Shown in pieces: positions 20,022 through 31,701 of a stretch of 54,858 bases of DNA (position 1 is the first letter of the stretch; each line of letters begins with the position of its first letter). The notes below the pieces were generated by a model that was not told the origin of the DNA, made no database searches, and worked only from the letters and a program-made list of their open reading frames with translations. The DNA is from Domibacillus sp. PGB-M46 (GTDB taxonomy: Bacteria > Bacillota > Bacilli > Bacillales > Domibacillaceae), in contig NZ_JAKGCR010000028.1 in NCBI RefSeq assembly GCF_022668875.1, positions 1-54,858 on the forward strand, given 5' to 3'. The position numbers and the translations under genes are program-made.

Positions 20022-20300
20022 TTAACGTCTTGTTTTCTTATCGTCAGCAACGTGTCCTTTGTACGTACGCGTTGGCGCGAATTCACCAAGTTTGTGTCCA
20101 ACCATATCTTCAGTTACATATACAGGTACGTGTTTGCGACCATCGTACACTGCGATTGTGTGCCCGATGAATTGCGGGAAAATTGTAGAACGACGAGACC
20201 AAGTTTTAATTACTTGCTTTTTCTCCGTTTCGTTCAGTGCTTCAACTTTCTTGAATAAATGATCATCAACAAAAGGTCCTTTTTTCAAGCTGCGGCCCAT
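20022..20300 (-). CDS. rpsS: 30S ribosomal protein S19
   Basis: A 92-residue S19 beginning [18 protein letters not shown], with [19 protein letters not shown] and the end [14 protein letters not shown]. It binds the head of the small subunit with S13. Confidence 0.98.
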   Translation of the reverse strand: MGRSLKKGPFVDDHLFKKVEALNETEKKQVIKTWSRRSTIFPQFIGHTIAVYDGRKHVPVYVTEDMVGHKLGEFAPTRTYKGHVADDKKTRR

Positions 20301-20360
20301 TTGTGTACCTCCCTTCGTGATTGATCTACGGTTCGCGTTTGGAACCGTAGGACAATTACG

Positions 20361-21191
20361 TTATTTTTTACGACGACGAACGATAAATTTATCGGATTTG
20401 TTAACTTTTTTACGTGTTTTGTAACCAAGAGCCGGTTTGCCCCATGGTGTAACAGGACCTTTACGTCCAATTGGAGCGCGTCCTTCACCACCACCGTGTG
20501 GATGGTCGTTAGGGTTCATTACAGAACCGCGAACTGTAGGTTTTTTACCTAACCAGCGAGAACGGCCTGCTTTACCGATGTTTACAAGTTCATGCTGCTC
20601 GTTACCAACTTGACCGATTGTAGCACGGCATGTTGCAAGAATCATGCGTACTTCACCAGAGTTCAAGCGTACAAGAACATATTTGCCTTCTTTACCAAGT
20701 ACTTGAGCTGAAGTTCCAGCTGAACGAACCAATTGTCCGCCTTTACCTGGTTTCAATTCAATGTTGTGGATAACTGTACCAACAGGGATATTAACAAGTG
20801 GAAGTGCGTTTCCTACTTTAATATCTGCCTCTGGTCCAGACATAATTTCTGTTCCAACTTGGATGTTTTTTGGAGCTAGGATGTAGCGTTTTTCTCCGTC
20901 AACGTAGTTCACGAGTGCGATGTTAGCCGAACGGTTTGGATCGTATTCGATTGTAGCAACGCGGCCTGGAATGCCATCTTTATCGCGTTTGAAATCGATA
21001 ATACGGTATTGGCGCTTGTGACCGCCGCCTTTATGACGAACAGTGATTTTACCCTGGTTGTTACGGCCGCCTTTCTTTTTCAAAGGCTCGAGCAATGATT
21101 TCTCTGGCGTGCTTGTTGTAATCTCAGCAAAGTCAAGAGTTGTCATATTACGACGACCGTTTGTGGTCGGTTTGTACTTTTTAATCGCCAT
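20361..21191 (-). CDS. rplB: 50S ribosomal protein L2
   Basis: A 276-residue L2 with the OB and SH3-like domains and the conserved [14 protein letters not shown] segment near the C-terminus that carries the histidine-rich PHGGG motif ([12 protein letters not shown]). L2 is required for subunit joining and peptidyl transfer. Normal length and order. Confidence 0.98.
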   Translation of the reverse strand: MAIKKYKPTTNGRRNMTTLDFAEITTSTPEKSLLEPLKKKGGRNNQGKITVRHKGGGHKRQYRIIDFKRDKDGIPGRVATIEYDPNRSANIALVNYVDGEKRYILAPKNIQVGTEIMSGPEADIKVGNALPLVNIPVGTVIHNIELKPGKGGQLVRSAGTSAQVLGKEGKYVLVRLNSGEVRMILATCRATIGQVGNEQHELVNIGKAGRSRWLGKKPTVRGSVMNPNDHPHGGGEGRAPIGRKGPVTPWGKPALGYKTRKKVNKSDKFIVRRRKK

Positions 21192-21224
21192 TTCGTGTCC
21201 CTCCTCTTCTATTTTATACGTTTA

Positions 21225-21509
21225 TTAAGCTTCGAAAAGTTCGATTTCTTTGCTATCTTGCGTTAATGTTACGATTGCTTTGCGGCGTTTGTTTGTGTAG
21301 CCAGCATGACGTCCCATACGCTTGAATTTACCTTTGTAGTTCATGACGTTTACGTTTTTCACTTTTACGCCGAAGATCTCTTCAACAGCAGTCTTCACTT
21401 GCGTTTTGTTCGCGCGTACGTCCACTTCAAATGTATACTTTTTATCAGCCATTACAGCCATTGATTGTTCAGTAATAACGGGGCGCTTAATCACATCGCG
21501 TGCATCCAT
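21225..21509 (-). CDS. rplW: 50S ribosomal protein L23
   Basis: A 94-residue L23 with [16 protein letters not shown], the loop [18 protein letters not shown] and [16 protein letters not shown]. It is the docking site for trigger factor and SRP at the tunnel exit. The start overlaps the stop of rplD by one base. Confidence 0.98.
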   Translation of the reverse strand: MDARDVIKRPVITEQSMAVMADKKYTFEVDVRANKTQVKTAVEEIFGVKVKNVNVMNYKGKFKRMGRHAGYTNKRRKAIVTLTQDSKEIELFEA

Positions 21510-22132
21510 TATGCAAGCACCTCCTCTACTTTTTCAACCGCTGCTTTTGTCATGATAAGCTTCTCATGTCCAAGCAGGTCAAGGATGTTGATGCCAGAAG
21601 CTTCAACCACTGTTACACCAGGGATGTTGCGTGCTGACAATGCAACGAATTCGTTTACTGTATCTGTTACGATCAATGCTTTTGAGTCAACAGATAAGTT
21701 TTTAAGTACTGCAGTGAATTCTTTTGTTTTTGGCGCTTCGAATGTCAAAGCATCCAATACTAGAACGTTTTGCTCTTTTACTTTTGAAGAAAGAGCTGAT
21801 TTCAATGCAAGACGGCGTACTTTCTTCGGCAGCTTGTAGCTGTAGCTACGTGGAGCTGGTCCGAATACTGTACCACCACCGCGCCATTGAGGTGAACGGA
21901 TAGAACCTTGACGCGCACGTCCAGTTCCTTTTTGGCGCCATGGTTTACGGCCGCCACCGCTTACTTCAGAACGAGTTTTTACTTTGTGGTTACCTTGGCG
22001 TAATGACGCACGCTGCATCACAACTGCTTCAAATACCACATGTTCGTTTGGTTCGATTCCGAATACTGCATCGTTTAGTTCGATATCGCCGACTTCAGAA
22101 CCAGTTTGGTTTAATACTTTAAGTTTAGCCAT
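21509..22132 (-). CDS. rplD: 50S ribosomal protein L4
   Basis: A 207-residue L4. The extended tunnel loop contains [15 protein letters not shown] and GGGTVFGP. L4 helps form the tunnel constriction and in enterobacteria regulates the S10 operon; control here is not evident. One-base overlap with rplW. Confidence 0.98.
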   Translation of the reverse strand: MAKLKVLNQTGSEVGDIELNDAVFGIEPNEHVVFEAVVMQRASLRQGNHKVKTRSEVSGGGRKPWRQKGTGRARQGSIRSPQWRGGGTVFGPAPRSYSYKLPKKVRRLALKSALSSKVKEQNVLVLDALTFEAPKTKEFTAVLKNLSVDSKALIVTDTVNEFVALSARNIPGVTVVEASGINILDLLGHEKLIMTKAAVEKVEEVLA

Positions 22133-22162
22133 TTCTGTTTCCTCCTTTCCTATAAAAGTTGA

Positions 22163-22795
22163 TTACTTTGCTTTAACCGCCGTTTTAACCTGAATCAAGG
22201 CTTTTTTGGATCCTGGAACGTTTCCTTTAATAAGAAGAACGTTGCGCTCAGCGTCCACTTTGACGATTTGAAGGTTTTGTACTGTTACTTGCTCTCCACC
22301 CATACGGCCAGGGAGAAGTTTGTTTTTAAATACGCGGTTTGGCGCTACAGGTCCCATTGAACCTGGACGACGGTGGTAGCGGGAACCGTGAGACATAGGG
22401 CCGCGGCTTTGTCCGTGACGCTTAATTGCACCCTGGAAGCCTTTCCCTTTAGAGATTCCTGTTACGTCTACGACGTCACCTTCTGCAAAAATATCAACTT
22501 TGACTTCTTGACCAATTTCAAGATCGCTGTCGATGTTACGGAACTCACGAATGAAGCGCTTAGGAGCGATGCCTTCGCCTGCTTTTTTCACGTGTCCAAG
22601 AGCTGGTTTGTTAGCAAGCTTTTCACGCTTGTCTTCAAAACCTAGCTGAACGCTTGAGTAACCATCGTTTTCGACTGTTTTCTTTTGAAGTACAACGTTT
22701 GGTGCTGCTTCGATTACTGTTACAGGGATAAGTTCACCATTTTCAGCAAACACTTGCGTCATACCGATTTTTCTTCCTAAGATTCCTTTGGTCAT
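22163..22795 (-). CDS. rplC: 50S ribosomal protein L3
   Basis: A 210-residue L3 beginning [20 protein letters not shown], with [20 protein letters not shown] and GSMG near the peptidyl transferase centre. It is one of two assembly-initiator proteins of the large subunit. It follows rpsJ by 34 nt. Confidence 0.98.
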   Translation of the reverse strand: MTKGILGRKIGMTQVFAENGELIPVTVIEAAPNVVLQKKTVENDGYSSVQLGFEDKREKLANKPALGHVKKAGEGIAPKRFIREFRNIDSDLEIGQEVKVDIFAEGDVVDVTGISKGKGFQGAIKRHGQSRGPMSHGSRYHRRPGSMGPVAPNRVFKNKLLPGRMGGEQVTVQNLQIVKVDAERNVLLIKGNVPGSKKALIQVKTAVKAK

Positions 22796-22829
22796 GAGTC
22801 ACACCTCCTGATTAATTGTTATTTATTTA

Positions 22830-23304
<475 letters not shown>

Positions 23305-23324
23305 CAGTATATCGAAAAAAATTA

Positions 23325-23364
23325 CAAAGAAAAACAGCCCGGCCGAAACCGGGACTGTTTTCGG
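23325..23364 (-). terminator. terminator after tuf
   Basis: AAACAGTCCCGG, a TTTCGG loop and CCGGGCTGTTT followed by TTCTTTG on the minus strand. It separates the str operon from the S10 operon. Confidence 0.9.
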
Positions 23365-23375
23365 TAAAAAAGTTA

Positions 23376-24563
23376 TTATTTTTGGATTGTTGCTACAACG
23401 CCAGCGCCTACTGTACGGCCGCCTTCACGGATTGAGAATTTAGTACCTTCTTCAATCGCGATTGGAGCAATCAATTCTACTGACATTTCTACGTTGTCAC
23501 CAGGCATAACCATTTCTACGCCTTCAGGAAGGTTGCAGATACCAGTTACGTCAGTTGTACGGAAGTAGAACTGTGGACGGTAGTTTGTGAAGAACGGAGT
23601 GTGACGTCCACCCTCTTCTTTAGAAAGAACGTAAACTTCCGCTTTGAAAGTTGTGTGTGGTGTGATTGTACCTGGCTTTGCAAGTACTTGACCACGTTGG
23701 ATTTCTTCACGAGCTACACCACGAAGAAGTGCGCCGATGTTGTCGCCAGCTTCAGCATAGTCAAGAAGCTTACGGAACATTTCAACACCTGTTACAGTTG
23801 TTGATTTTGGCTCTTCAGTCAAACCGATGATTTCGATTACGTCACCGACTTTGATTTGTCCACGCTCAACGCGGCCAGTTGCTACTGTACCACGGCCAGT
23901 GATTGAGAAAACATCCTCAACAGGCATCATGAATGGTTTGTCAGTGTCACGTGTTGGAGTTGGGATGTACTCATCCACTGCAGCCATAAGCTCATGGATT
24001 TTTTCTTCCCATGCAGCATCGCCTTCAAGTGCTTTAAGAGCAGAACCTTTGATAACAGGAATGTCATCGCCAGGGAAATCGTACTCAGAAAGAAGATCGC
24101 GAACTTCCATTTCAACTAGTTCAAGAAGCTCTTCGTCGTCTACCATATCACATTTGTTCATGAATACAACTAGGTAAGGTACACCTACTTGACGAGAAAG
24201 AAGGATGTGCTCACGAGTTTGTGGCATTGGACCGTCAGCAGCAGATACTACTAGGATACCGCCGTCCATTTGTGCTGCACCAGTGATCATGTTTTTAACA
24301 TAGTCAGCGTGTCCAGGGCAGTCAACGTGTGCATAGTGACGAGTTTCAGTTTCATATTCAACGTGTGCAGTTGAGATTGTGATACCGCGCTCGCGCTCTT
24401 CTGGAGCACCATCGATTTGGTCATACGCACGTGCTTCTGCGCCACCTGATTTTGCAAGAACAGTTGTGATTGCAGCTGTTAGAGTTGTTTTACCATGGTC
24501 AACGTGGCCAATTGTACCAATGTTAACGTGTGGTTTTGAACGGTCGAATTTTGCTTTTGCCAT
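23376..24563 (-). CDS. tuf: elongation factor Tu
   Basis: A 395-residue EF-Tu. GTPase motifs: GHVDHGKT (P-loop), RGITIST (switch I), DCPGHADY (switch II) and NKCD; domains 2 and 3 follow. It delivers aminoacyl-tRNA to the ribosome. Start at 24563 ([12 protein letters not shown]) has GAGGAGG upstream; six codons upstream are open. It has a probable own promoter at the fusA stop and a strong leader hairpin. Confidence 0.99.
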   Translation of the reverse strand: MAKAKFDRSKPHVNIGTIGHVDHGKTTLTAAITTVLAKSGGAEARAYDQIDGAPEERERGITISTAHVEYETETRHYAHVDCPGHADYVKNMITGAAQMDGGILVVSAADGPMPQTREHILLSRQVGVPYLVVFMNKCDMVDDEELLELVEMEVRDLLSEYDFPGDDIPVIKGSALKALEGDAAWEEKIHELMAAVDEYIPTPTRDTDKPFMMPVEDVFSITGRGTVATGRVERGQIKVGDVIEIIGLTEEPKSTTVTGVEMFRKLLDYAEAGDNIGALLRGVAREEIQRGQVLAKPGTITPHTTFKAEVYVLSKEEGGRHTPFFTNYRPQFYFRTTDVTGICNLPEGVEMVMPGDNVEMSVELIAPIAIEEGTKFSIREGGRTVGAGVVATIQK

Positions 24564-24611
24564 TAGGAAGTTCCTCCTCAAATTATAGGGATAAGTAGTA
24601 TTTTATATTGG

Positions 24612-24646
24612 TCTTCCCGCGGAAAATTGACATTTTCCGCAGGAAG
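24612..24646 (-). promoter_or_regulatory. strong non-terminator hairpin in the tuf leader
   Basis: On the minus strand CTTCCTGCGGAAAAT and ATTTTCCGCGGGAAG form a 15 bp stem with one mismatch around a 4 nt loop. The following bases (ACCAATATAAAATAC) have no T-run, so it is not an intrinsic terminator. Confidence 0.75.
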
Positions 24647-24664
24647 AGAAAGCTTACAATAGTA

Positions 24665-24693
24665 TTTATACTTGATTGGGAAGTATAAATCAA
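24665..24693 (-). promoter_or_regulatory. probable tuf promoter
   Basis: TTGATT (24688-24693) and TATAAA (24665-24670) on the minus strand are 17 nt apart. The -35 begins at the base next to the fusA stop codon (24694-24696). Confidence 0.55.
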
Positions 24694-26772
24694 TTATTCG
24701 CCTTTATTTTTTTTGATGATTGTTTCCATAACACTCTTTGGTACTTCTTCGTAATGATCGAAGTGCATAGAGTAGTTACCGCGACCTTGCGTATTAGAAC
24801 GAAGAGTCGTTGCGTAACCAAACATCTCAGAAAGTGGAACGAACGCTTTAACAACTTGTGCGTTACCGCGTGCTTCCATACCTTCTACACGTCCACGGCG
24901 TGATGTAACATCACCCATGATGTCGCCAAGATATTCGTCTGGAATAACAACTTCAACTTTCATAAGCGGCTCAAGAAGAACTGGGTTACATTTTGAAACT
25001 GCATTTTTAAGCGCCATTGAAGCAGCGATTTTAAATGCCATCTCAGATGAATCGACATCATGGTAAGAACCGTCAAATAGGCGGGCTTTCACGTCGATCA
25101 ACGGGTAACCAGCAAGAACACCATTTTGCATAGCGTCTTCTAGACCAGCTTGTACAGCAGGAATATATTCACGTGGTACGGAACCACCAACGATACCGTT
25201 TTCGAATTCGAAGCCTTTTCCTTCTTCGTTAGGAGAGAACTCGATCCAAACGTGACCGAACTGACCGCGTCCACCAGATTGACGGGCAAATTTACCTTCA
25301 ACCTGTGCACTAGCACGGAAAGTTTCACGGTATGCTACCTGTGGTGCACCAACGTTTGCTTCTACTTTGAACTCGCGACGCATACGGTCAACAAGGATGT
25401 CAAGGTGAAGCTCACCCATACCCGAGATAACAACCTCACCAGTTTCCTGGTCAGTACGTGCGTGGAAAGTAGGATCTTCTTCTTGAAGTTTTTGAAGTGC
25501 TGTTGTCATCTTGTCTTGGTCAGCTTTTGTTTTCGGCTCAACTGACAAGTGAATAACTGGCTCAGGGAACTCCATAGACTCAAGAATAACAAGGTTTTTC
25601 TCGTCACAAAGCGTGTCGCCTGTTGTTGTATCTTTCAACCCAACAGCGGCAGCGATGTCACCTGCGTACACTTCTGAAATCTCTTCACGAGAGTTCGCGT
25701 GCATTTGCAGAATACGGCCTACGCGCTCGCGCTTGCCTTTTGTTGAGTTCTGAACGTATGAACCAGACGAAAGAACACCTGAGTATACGCGGAAGAACGT
25801 CAATTTACCGACATATGGATCCGTCATAACTTTAAATGCAAGAGCCGAGAACGGCGCTTCATCGCTAGACTCACGTTCCACTTCTTCTTCGCTGTCTGGA
25901 AGTGTACCTTTGATTGCTGGTACATCAACCGGTGCTGGAAGGTAGTCGATAACAGCGTCAAGCATAAGCTGAACACCTTTGTTTTTAAATGCAGATCCAA
26001 CCATTACTGGGAAGAATTCTACGTTGATAACACCTTTACGGATCGCAGCTTTGATTTCCTCATTCGTCAACTCTTCGCCGCCAAGGTATTTCTCCATTAG
26101 TTCTTCATCAAGCTCAGCAACCGCTTCAATTAGCTTTTCACGGTATTCTTCTGCTTGATCCTGGTATTCTGCAGGGATGTCAACAATCTCAATTTCAGTA
26201 CCAAGGTCGTTGCCATACATTGTTGCTTTCATTTCAATTAAGTCAATGATGCCTGAGAACTCGTCTTCCGCACCGATTGGCAATTGAATTGGGTGAGCAT
26301 TCGCCATTAGACGGTCATGGATTGTGCTGACAGAGTAAAGGAAGTCCGCACCCAATTTGTCCATTTTGTTGACGAATACAACACGTGGAACGCCGTATGT
26401 TGTCGCTTGACGCCATACTGTTTCCGTTTGTGGTTCTACACCTGATTGTGCATCAAGTACAGTTACCGCACCATCAAGTACACGAAGAGAACGTTCAACT
26501 TCTACTGTGAAGTCTACGTGCCCTGGTGTGTCGATGATGTTAACACGGTGGCCTTTCCATTGAGCAGTTGTTGCAGCAGACGTGATTGTAATCCCGCGCT
26601 CCTGCTCTTGCTCCATCCAGTCCATTTGCGAAGCACCTTCGTGCGTTTCACCAATTTTATGGATACGGCCAGTGTAATAAAGGATACGCTCAGTCGTTGT
26701 TGTTTTACCAGCATCGATGTGAGCCATGATTCCGATGTTACGAGTGTTTTTTAAGGAGAACTCTCTTGCCAT
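24694..26772 (-). CDS. fusA: elongation factor G
   Basis: A 692-residue EF-G: GTPase domain with [27 protein letters not shown] and NKMD, followed by domains II to V (IV about 480-600 with [13 protein letters not shown]). It drives translocation and, with RRF, ribosome recycling. It lies between rpsG and tuf in the str operon. Length is normal. Confidence 0.99.
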   Translation of the reverse strand: MAREFSLKNTRNIGIMAHIDAGKTTTTERILYYTGRIHKIGETHEGASQMDWMEQEQERGITITSAATTAQWKGHRVNIIDTPGHVDFTVEVERSLRVLDGAVTVLDAQSGVEPQTETVWRQATTYGVPRVVFVNKMDKLGADFLYSVSTIHDRLMANAHPIQLPIGAEDEFSGIIDLIEMKATMYGNDLGTEIEIVDIPAEYQDQAEEYREKLIEAVAELDEELMEKYLGGEELTNEEIKAAIRKGVINVEFFPVMVGSAFKNKGVQLMLDAVIDYLPAPVDVPAIKGTLPDSEEEVERESSDEAPFSALAFKVMTDPYVGKLTFFRVYSGVLSSGSYVQNSTKGKRERVGRILQMHANSREEISEVYAGDIAAAVGLKDTTTGDTLCDEKNLVILESMEFPEPVIHLSVEPKTKADQDKMTTALQKLQEEDPTFHARTDQETGEVVISGMGELHLDILVDRMRREFKVEANVGAPQVAYRETFRASAQVEGKFARQSGGRGQFGHVWIEFSPNEEGKGFEFENGIVGGSVPREYIPAVQAGLEDAMQNGVLAGYPLIDVKARLFDGSYHDVDSSEMAFKIAASMALKNAVSKCNPVLLEPLMKVEVVIPDEYLGDIMGDVTSRRGRVEGMEARGNAQVVKAFVPLSEMFGYATTLRSNTQGRGNYSMHFDHYEEVPKSVMETIIKKNKGE

Positions 26773-26825
26773 CTATTATCTTTCTCCTTCCTGAATTAGG
26801 GTAGGTTTAAGTTTTGTTTTAAAAA

Positions 26826-27323
<498 letters not shown>

Positions 27324-27337
27324 TTATATTTTTTAAA

Positions 27338-27760
27338 TTATGCTTTTGGTGCTTTAGGACGTTTTGTACCGTATTTAGAACGGCCTTGACGACGAGTTTC
27401 AACGCCGGCAGTATCAAGCGCACCACGAACGATGTGGTAACGTACCCCCGGTAAGTCTTTTACACGTCCGCCGCGAATCAAAACGACACTGTGCTCTTGA
27501 AGGTTATGGCCAATACCAGGGATATAAGCTGTTACTTCAATACCGTTGCTCAAACGCACACGCGCATATTTACGAAGCGCTGAGTTCGGTTTTTTCGGCG
27601 TCATTGTTCCCACACGTGTGCAAACACCGCGTTTTTGCGGAGAAAGTACATCTGTTTGGGATTTCTTAAAGCTGTTGAATCCTTTATTAAGCGCCGGAGA
27701 CTTCGATTTAGTGATCTTTGATTTACGAGGCTTACGTACTAACTGATTAATAGTAGGCAT
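27338..27760 (-). CDS. rpsL: 30S ribosomal protein S12
   Basis: A 140-residue S12 of the Firmicute type. The two lysines whose change gives streptomycin resistance in bacilli, K56 (in TPKKPNS) and K101 (in RVKDLPGV), are both wild type. It monitors codon-anticodon geometry. It is the first gene of the str operon, preceded by a leader of about 165 nt and a strong promoter. Confidence 0.98.
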   Translation of the reverse strand: MPTINQLVRKPRKSKITKSKSPALNKGFNSFKKSQTDVLSPQKRGVCTRVGTMTPKKPNSALRKYARVRLSNGIEVTAYIPGIGHNLQEHSVVLIRGGRVKDLPGVRYHIVRGALDTAGVETRRQGRSKYGTKRPKAPKA

Positions 27761-27962
27761 GTAAAGATCCTCCCTTCCTTTTTTTCTAAGCCCACACTTC
27801 CAGGTGGCTCATTTTTGAGCAAAAACAAAGTTCTTGCAGAAAACCTGCAAAAACGTTCTTTGCGAATAGTGAAAATGATTGTTTTGGTCCTATCTCCATA
27901 CATAAAGTAAGGTCGTACAGGAACACCTTGATCATAGTATCATTTTCATTTTTCAATGTCAA
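27761..27962 (-). promoter_or_regulatory. str operon promoter and leader
   Basis: TTGACA (27957-27962) and TACTAT (27934-27939) on the minus strand are 17 nt apart and the -10 is extended by TG. The leader holds a TTGCAG/CTGCAA hairpin (27834-27850) and a GCTCA/TGAGC hairpin (about 27807-27820). In B. subtilis this slot contains rplGB (ybxF); no such gene is present here. Confidence 0.8.
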
Positions 27963-27971
27963 CTATTCTTC

Positions 27972-28014
27972 AAAAAAATTTTATCGGCGCCGGTATAACC
28001 CGGGCGCCGATAAA
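27972..28014 (-). terminator. terminator after rpoC
   Basis: A perfect 10 bp stem, TATCGGCGCC with GGCGCCGATA, followed by AAATTTTTTT on the minus strand, starts within 8 nt of the rpoC stop. Confidence 0.92.
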
Positions 28015-28018
28015 AAAA

Positions 28019-31000
28019 TTATTCGACTGTAACCGATTCTTCTTCTTTTAAATTCGCTTCGGATTGGCGGTAACGCTGCATACCAGTACCCGCCGGAACG
28101 AGTTTTCCGATAATAACATTCTCTTTCAAGCCAAGCAATTCGTCGCGTTTCCCTTTGATTGCAGCATCGGTCAGGACACGAGTTGTTTCCTGGAAGGATG
28201 CAGCAGACAAGAAGGAATCCGTTTCAAGGGATGCTTTTGTAATCCCCAGAAGGATCGGACGTCCTGTTGCCGGAATTCCGCCTTCAAGAAGAACTTTTTC
28301 ATTTGCATCACGGAACTGATGAATTTCAAGCAGACTGCCTGGAAGAACATCTGTATCTCCCGCTTCAAGCACACGTACTTTACGAAGCATTTGGCGAACC
28401 ATTACTTCAACGTGTTTATCGCCGATTTCAACCCCCTGCATACGGTATACCTTCTGCACTTCACGCAGTAAGTATTCCTGAACAGATGTGACATCTTTGA
28501 TTTTCAAGTATTCTTTCGGATCGATAGATCCTTCTGTTAATACTTGGCCGCGTTCGATCGTATCGTTTACGGCTACTTTTAAACGTGCTGTATATGGAGC
28601 GTTGTATGTGCGAGTTTCCACGTCACCTGCAATGGTGATCTCCTGCTGACGGTCACGGCCTTCTGTAATAGACGTAATGGTTCCGTTGATTTCCGAAATG
28701 ATTGCCTGACCTTTCGGGTTACGCGCTTCGAAAATCTCCTGGATACGCGGAAGACCCTGCGTGATATCGTCTCCGGCTACGCCGCCTGTATGGAACGTAC
28801 GCATTGTAAGCTGTGTTCCCGGCTCTCCGATTGACTGGGCAGCGATAATACCGACCGCTTCGCCAACTTCTACTTCCTGGCCAGTTGCCAAGTTGCGTCC
28901 GTAACATTTTTTACATACGCCATGGCGTGTGTTACAAGTGAAGGCTGAGCGGATCCATACGGTTTCCACGCCTGCTTCCACAACCACTTTCGCCAGGTCT
29001 TCATCAATTTGTTCGTTTTCACGAACAAGCACTTCACCCGTTTCCGGATGCTTGATTGCTTTACGTGAATAACGTCCAACAAGACGCTCTTCGAGTGCCT
29101 CAATAATTTCTGTGCCGTCTTTGATCGAGCTGATTTCAAGACCGCGGTCTGTTCCACAGTCATCTTCACGAACGATAACGTCCTGTGCTACGTCAACGAG
29201 ACGACGTGTTAAGTAACCGGAGTCTGCTGTTTTCAGAGCGGTATCGGCAAGACCTTTACGTGCACCGTGCGTCGAGATAAAGTACTCGAGTACCGTCAGA
29301 CCTTCACGGAACGAAGATTTGATCGGAAGTTCGATAATCCGGCCGGCCGGGTTGGCCATGAGTCCGCGCATACCAGCAAGCTGTGTAAAGTTGGACGCGT
29401 TACCACGGGCTCCGGAATCACTCATCATGAAGATTGGGTTGCGCTTATCAAGGGATTCCATCAATTTGCCCTGGATAACATCTTTCGCTGCACTCCAGAC
29501 AGAAATAACTCGGTCATAGCGCTCCTCTTCGGTAATTAAACCGCGGCGGAACTGCTTCATAACGTTATCCACTTTTGCCTGTGCTTCTTTTAAGATTTCT
29601 TCTTTTTCACCCAATACTACGATATCCGCTACCCCTACTGTGATACCCGCTTTTGTCGAGTGTCTAAAGCCGAGGTCTTTCATGCGGTCAAGCATTTTGG
29701 ATGTTTCTGTAATCTTGAAGCGTTTGAATACTTCAGCAATGATGTTACCAAGAATTTTCTTTTTAAACGGAGCAACAATTTCCTGCTTGGCAATGTGCTC
29801 AGGCACATTTGCACCCGCATCTAAGAAATATTTCTCCGGTGTTTTTTCTTCAAGGTTGCTGCTTGTTGGTTCGTTAATGTACGGGAATGTATCCGGCAAA
29901 ATTTCATTAAAGATCAATTTACCAACCGTTGTAACAAGAAGCTTTTTGTTTTGTTCTTCTGTGAAGGTCTGGTTTTCAAGAGATGAAGCTGCCACCGCAA
30001 CACGTGTGTGCAGGTGAACATATCCATTTTGATAAGCCAAAATTGCTTCGTTTGTATCTTTAAAGACGGCCCCTTCCCCTACTGCTCCTTCACGCTCAAG
30101 CGTTAAGTAGTAGTTACCGAGTACCATATCCTGTGACGGCGTAACAACTGGTTTTCCGTCTTTCGGATTCAAAATGTTTTGTGCAGCCAGCATGAGCATA
30201 CGGGCTTCCGCTTGTGCTTCTGCTGAAAGCGGTACGTGAACAGCCATTTGGTCACCATCAAAGTCCGCGTTGTATGCTGTACATACGAGCGGGTGAAGAC
30301 GAATTGCACGGCCTTCTACCAATGTTGGTTCAAATGCCTGGATACCAAGACGGTGAAGCGTCGGTGCGCGGTTTAGAAGAACCGGATGCTCACGGATTAC
30401 TTCCTCAAGCACATCCCACACATCAGACTGAACGCGTTCAATTTTACGTTTTGCACTTTTAATGTTGTGCGCAAGTCCACGCTCAACAAGTTCTTTCATA
30501 ACGAACGGTTTGAAAAGTTCAAGCGCCATTTCTTTTGGAAGGCCGCATTGATACATTTTCAAGTTCGGACCAACGACGATTACAGAACGGCCAGAGTAAT
30601 CAACCCGCTTACCAAGCAAGTTTTGACGGAAACGGCCCTGTTTCCCTTTCAGCATATGTGAAAGAGATTTTAATGGACGGTTACCCGGTCCTGTAACAGG
30701 ACGTCCACGGCGTCCATTGTCGATCAACGCATCTACCGCTTCTTGAAGCATACGCTTTTCATTTTGAACAATGATGCTTGGCGCACCAAGGTCTAGCAAG
30801 CGTTTAAGACGGTTGTTCCGGTTAATTACACGGCGGTACAAGTCATTCAAATCAGACGTCGCAAAGCGGCCGCCATCCAGCTGTACCATTGGACGAAGTT
30901 CTGGCGGGATAACCGGCAGCACATCTAGAATCATCCAGTCTGGACGGTTGCCAGAATGACGGAATGCTTCAATCACTTCAAGGCGCTTGATCGCACGTGT

Positions 31001-31609
31001 ACGGCGCTGGCCTTGCGCTGATTTCAATTCTTCTTTTAGCTGTTCTGTTTCTTTATCAAGGTCAATGTCTTGAAGAAGCTTTTTGATCGCTTCTGCACCC
31101 ATAGACGCCTGGAACTTACTGCCGTATTTGTCGCGGTAAGTACGGAACTCTTTTTCGGAAAGAAGCTGCTTTTTCTCAAGCGCTGTATCCCCTGATTCTG
31201 TTACTACGTAAGACGCGAAGTAAATGACTTCTTCCAATGCACGTGGAGACATGTCCAGAACAAGGCCCATACGGCTTGGAATTCCTTTGAAATACCAAAT
31301 ATGCGAAACAGGCGCAGCCAGCTCAATGTGCCCCATACGCTCACGGCGCACTTTCGCTTTTGTTACTTCAACGCCACAACGGTCACACACAACGCCTTTA
31401 TAACGAACACGCTTGTATTTTCCGCAATGACATTCCCAGTCTTTCGTAGGACCAAAAATCCGTTCACAGAATAAGCCGTCTTTTTCTGGCTTTAGCGTAC
31501 GGTAGTTGATAGTTTCAGGTTTTTTAACTTCTCCATAAGACCATGAACGGATCTTATCCGGTGAAGCGAGACCGATTTTCATGTACTCAAAATTATTGAC
31601 ATCCAGCAA
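28019..31609 (-). CDS. rpoC: DNA-directed RNA polymerase subunit beta'
   Basis: An 1196-residue beta' subunit. Visible: N-terminal zinc site (CHCGKYK...CDRCG), the catalytic NADFDGDQ that holds the magnesium ion, the [18 protein letters not shown] region, the bridge/trigger helix region ([28 protein letters not shown] in part), and the second cysteine cluster ([15 protein letters not shown]). The start is taken as TTG at 31609, with GGGAGG 8 nt upstream and homology beginning there ([13 protein letters not shown]). The frame is open for 16 codons more, but these precede the ribosome site. It follows rpoB across a 92 nt gap that contains a perfect hairpin. Confidence 0.97.
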   Translation of the reverse strand: MLDVNNFEYMKIGLASPDKIRSWSYGEVKKPETINYRTLKPEKDGLFCERIFGPTKDWECHCGKYKRVRYKGVVCDRCGVEVTKAKVRRERMGHIELAAPVSHIWYFKGIPSRMGLVLDMSPRALEEVIYFASYVVTESGDTALEKKQLLSEKEFRTYRDKYGSKFQASMGAEAIKKLLQDIDLDKETEQLKEELKSAQGQRRTRAIKRLEVIEAFRHSGNRPDWMILDVLPVIPPELRPMVQLDGGRFATSDLNDLYRRVINRNNRLKRLLDLGAPSIIVQNEKRMLQEAVDALIDNGRRGRPVTGPGNRPLKSLSHMLKGKQGRFRQNLLGKRVDYSGRSVIVVGPNLKMYQCGLPKEMALELFKPFVMKELVERGLAHNIKSAKRKIERVQSDVWDVLEEVIREHPVLLNRAPTLHRLGIQAFEPTLVEGRAIRLHPLVCTAYNADFDGDQMAVHVPLSAEAQAEARMLMLAAQNILNPKDGKPVVTPSQDMVLGNYYLTLEREGAVGEGAVFKDTNEAILAYQNGYVHLHTRVAVAASSLENQTFTEEQNKKLLVTTVGKLIFNEILPDTFPYINEPTSSNLEEKTPEKYFLDAGANVPEHIAKQEIVAPFKKKILGNIIAEVFKRFKITETSKMLDRMKDLGFRHSTKAGITVGVADIVVLGEKEEILKEAQAKVDNVMKQFRRGLITEEERYDRVISVWSAAKDVIQGKLMESLDKRNPIFMMSDSGARGNASNFTQLAGMRGLMANPAGRIIELPIKSSFREGLTVLEYFISTHGARKGLADTALKTADSGYLTRRLVDVAQDVIVREDDCGTDRGLEISSIKDGTEIIEALEERLVGRYSRKAIKHPETGEVLVRENEQIDEDLAKVVVEAGVETVWIRSAFTCNTRHGVCKKCYGRNLATGQEVEVGEAVGIIAAQSIGEPGTQLTMRTFHTGGVAGDDITQGLPRIQEIFEARNPKGQAIISEINGTITSITEGRDRQQEITIAGDVETRTYNAPYTARLKVAVNDTIERGQVLTEGSIDPKEYLKIKDVTSVQEYLLREVQKVYRMQGVEIGDKHVEVMVRQMLRKVRVLEAGDTDVLPGSLLEIHQFRDANEKVLLEGGIPATGRPILLGITKASLETDSFLSAASFQETTRVLTDAAIKGKRDELLGLKENVIIGKLVPAGTGMQRYRQSEANLKEEESVTVE

Positions 31610-31653
31610 GGGGCCTACCTCCCTTTTCTTTTTACCGATTTCCTTGAAAGCGC

Positions 31654-31680
31654 CCAAAAAGCGCTCGGAGCGCTTTTTGG
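31654..31680 (-). promoter_or_regulatory. perfect hairpin between rpoB and rpoC
   Basis: A perfect 13 bp inverted repeat, CCAAAAAGCGCTC and GAGCGCTTTTTGG, with a single central base. Read as an A-tract, GCGCTC/GAGCGC stem and T5, it looks like a weak intrinsic terminator or pause site. Confidence 0.7.
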
Positions 31681-31701
31681 ACGAACTGCTATTTATATGG
31701 G

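Noticed and set aside
24564-24693. Terminator between fusA and tuf
   Set aside because: The hairpin there is strong but has no T-run on the transcribed strand.
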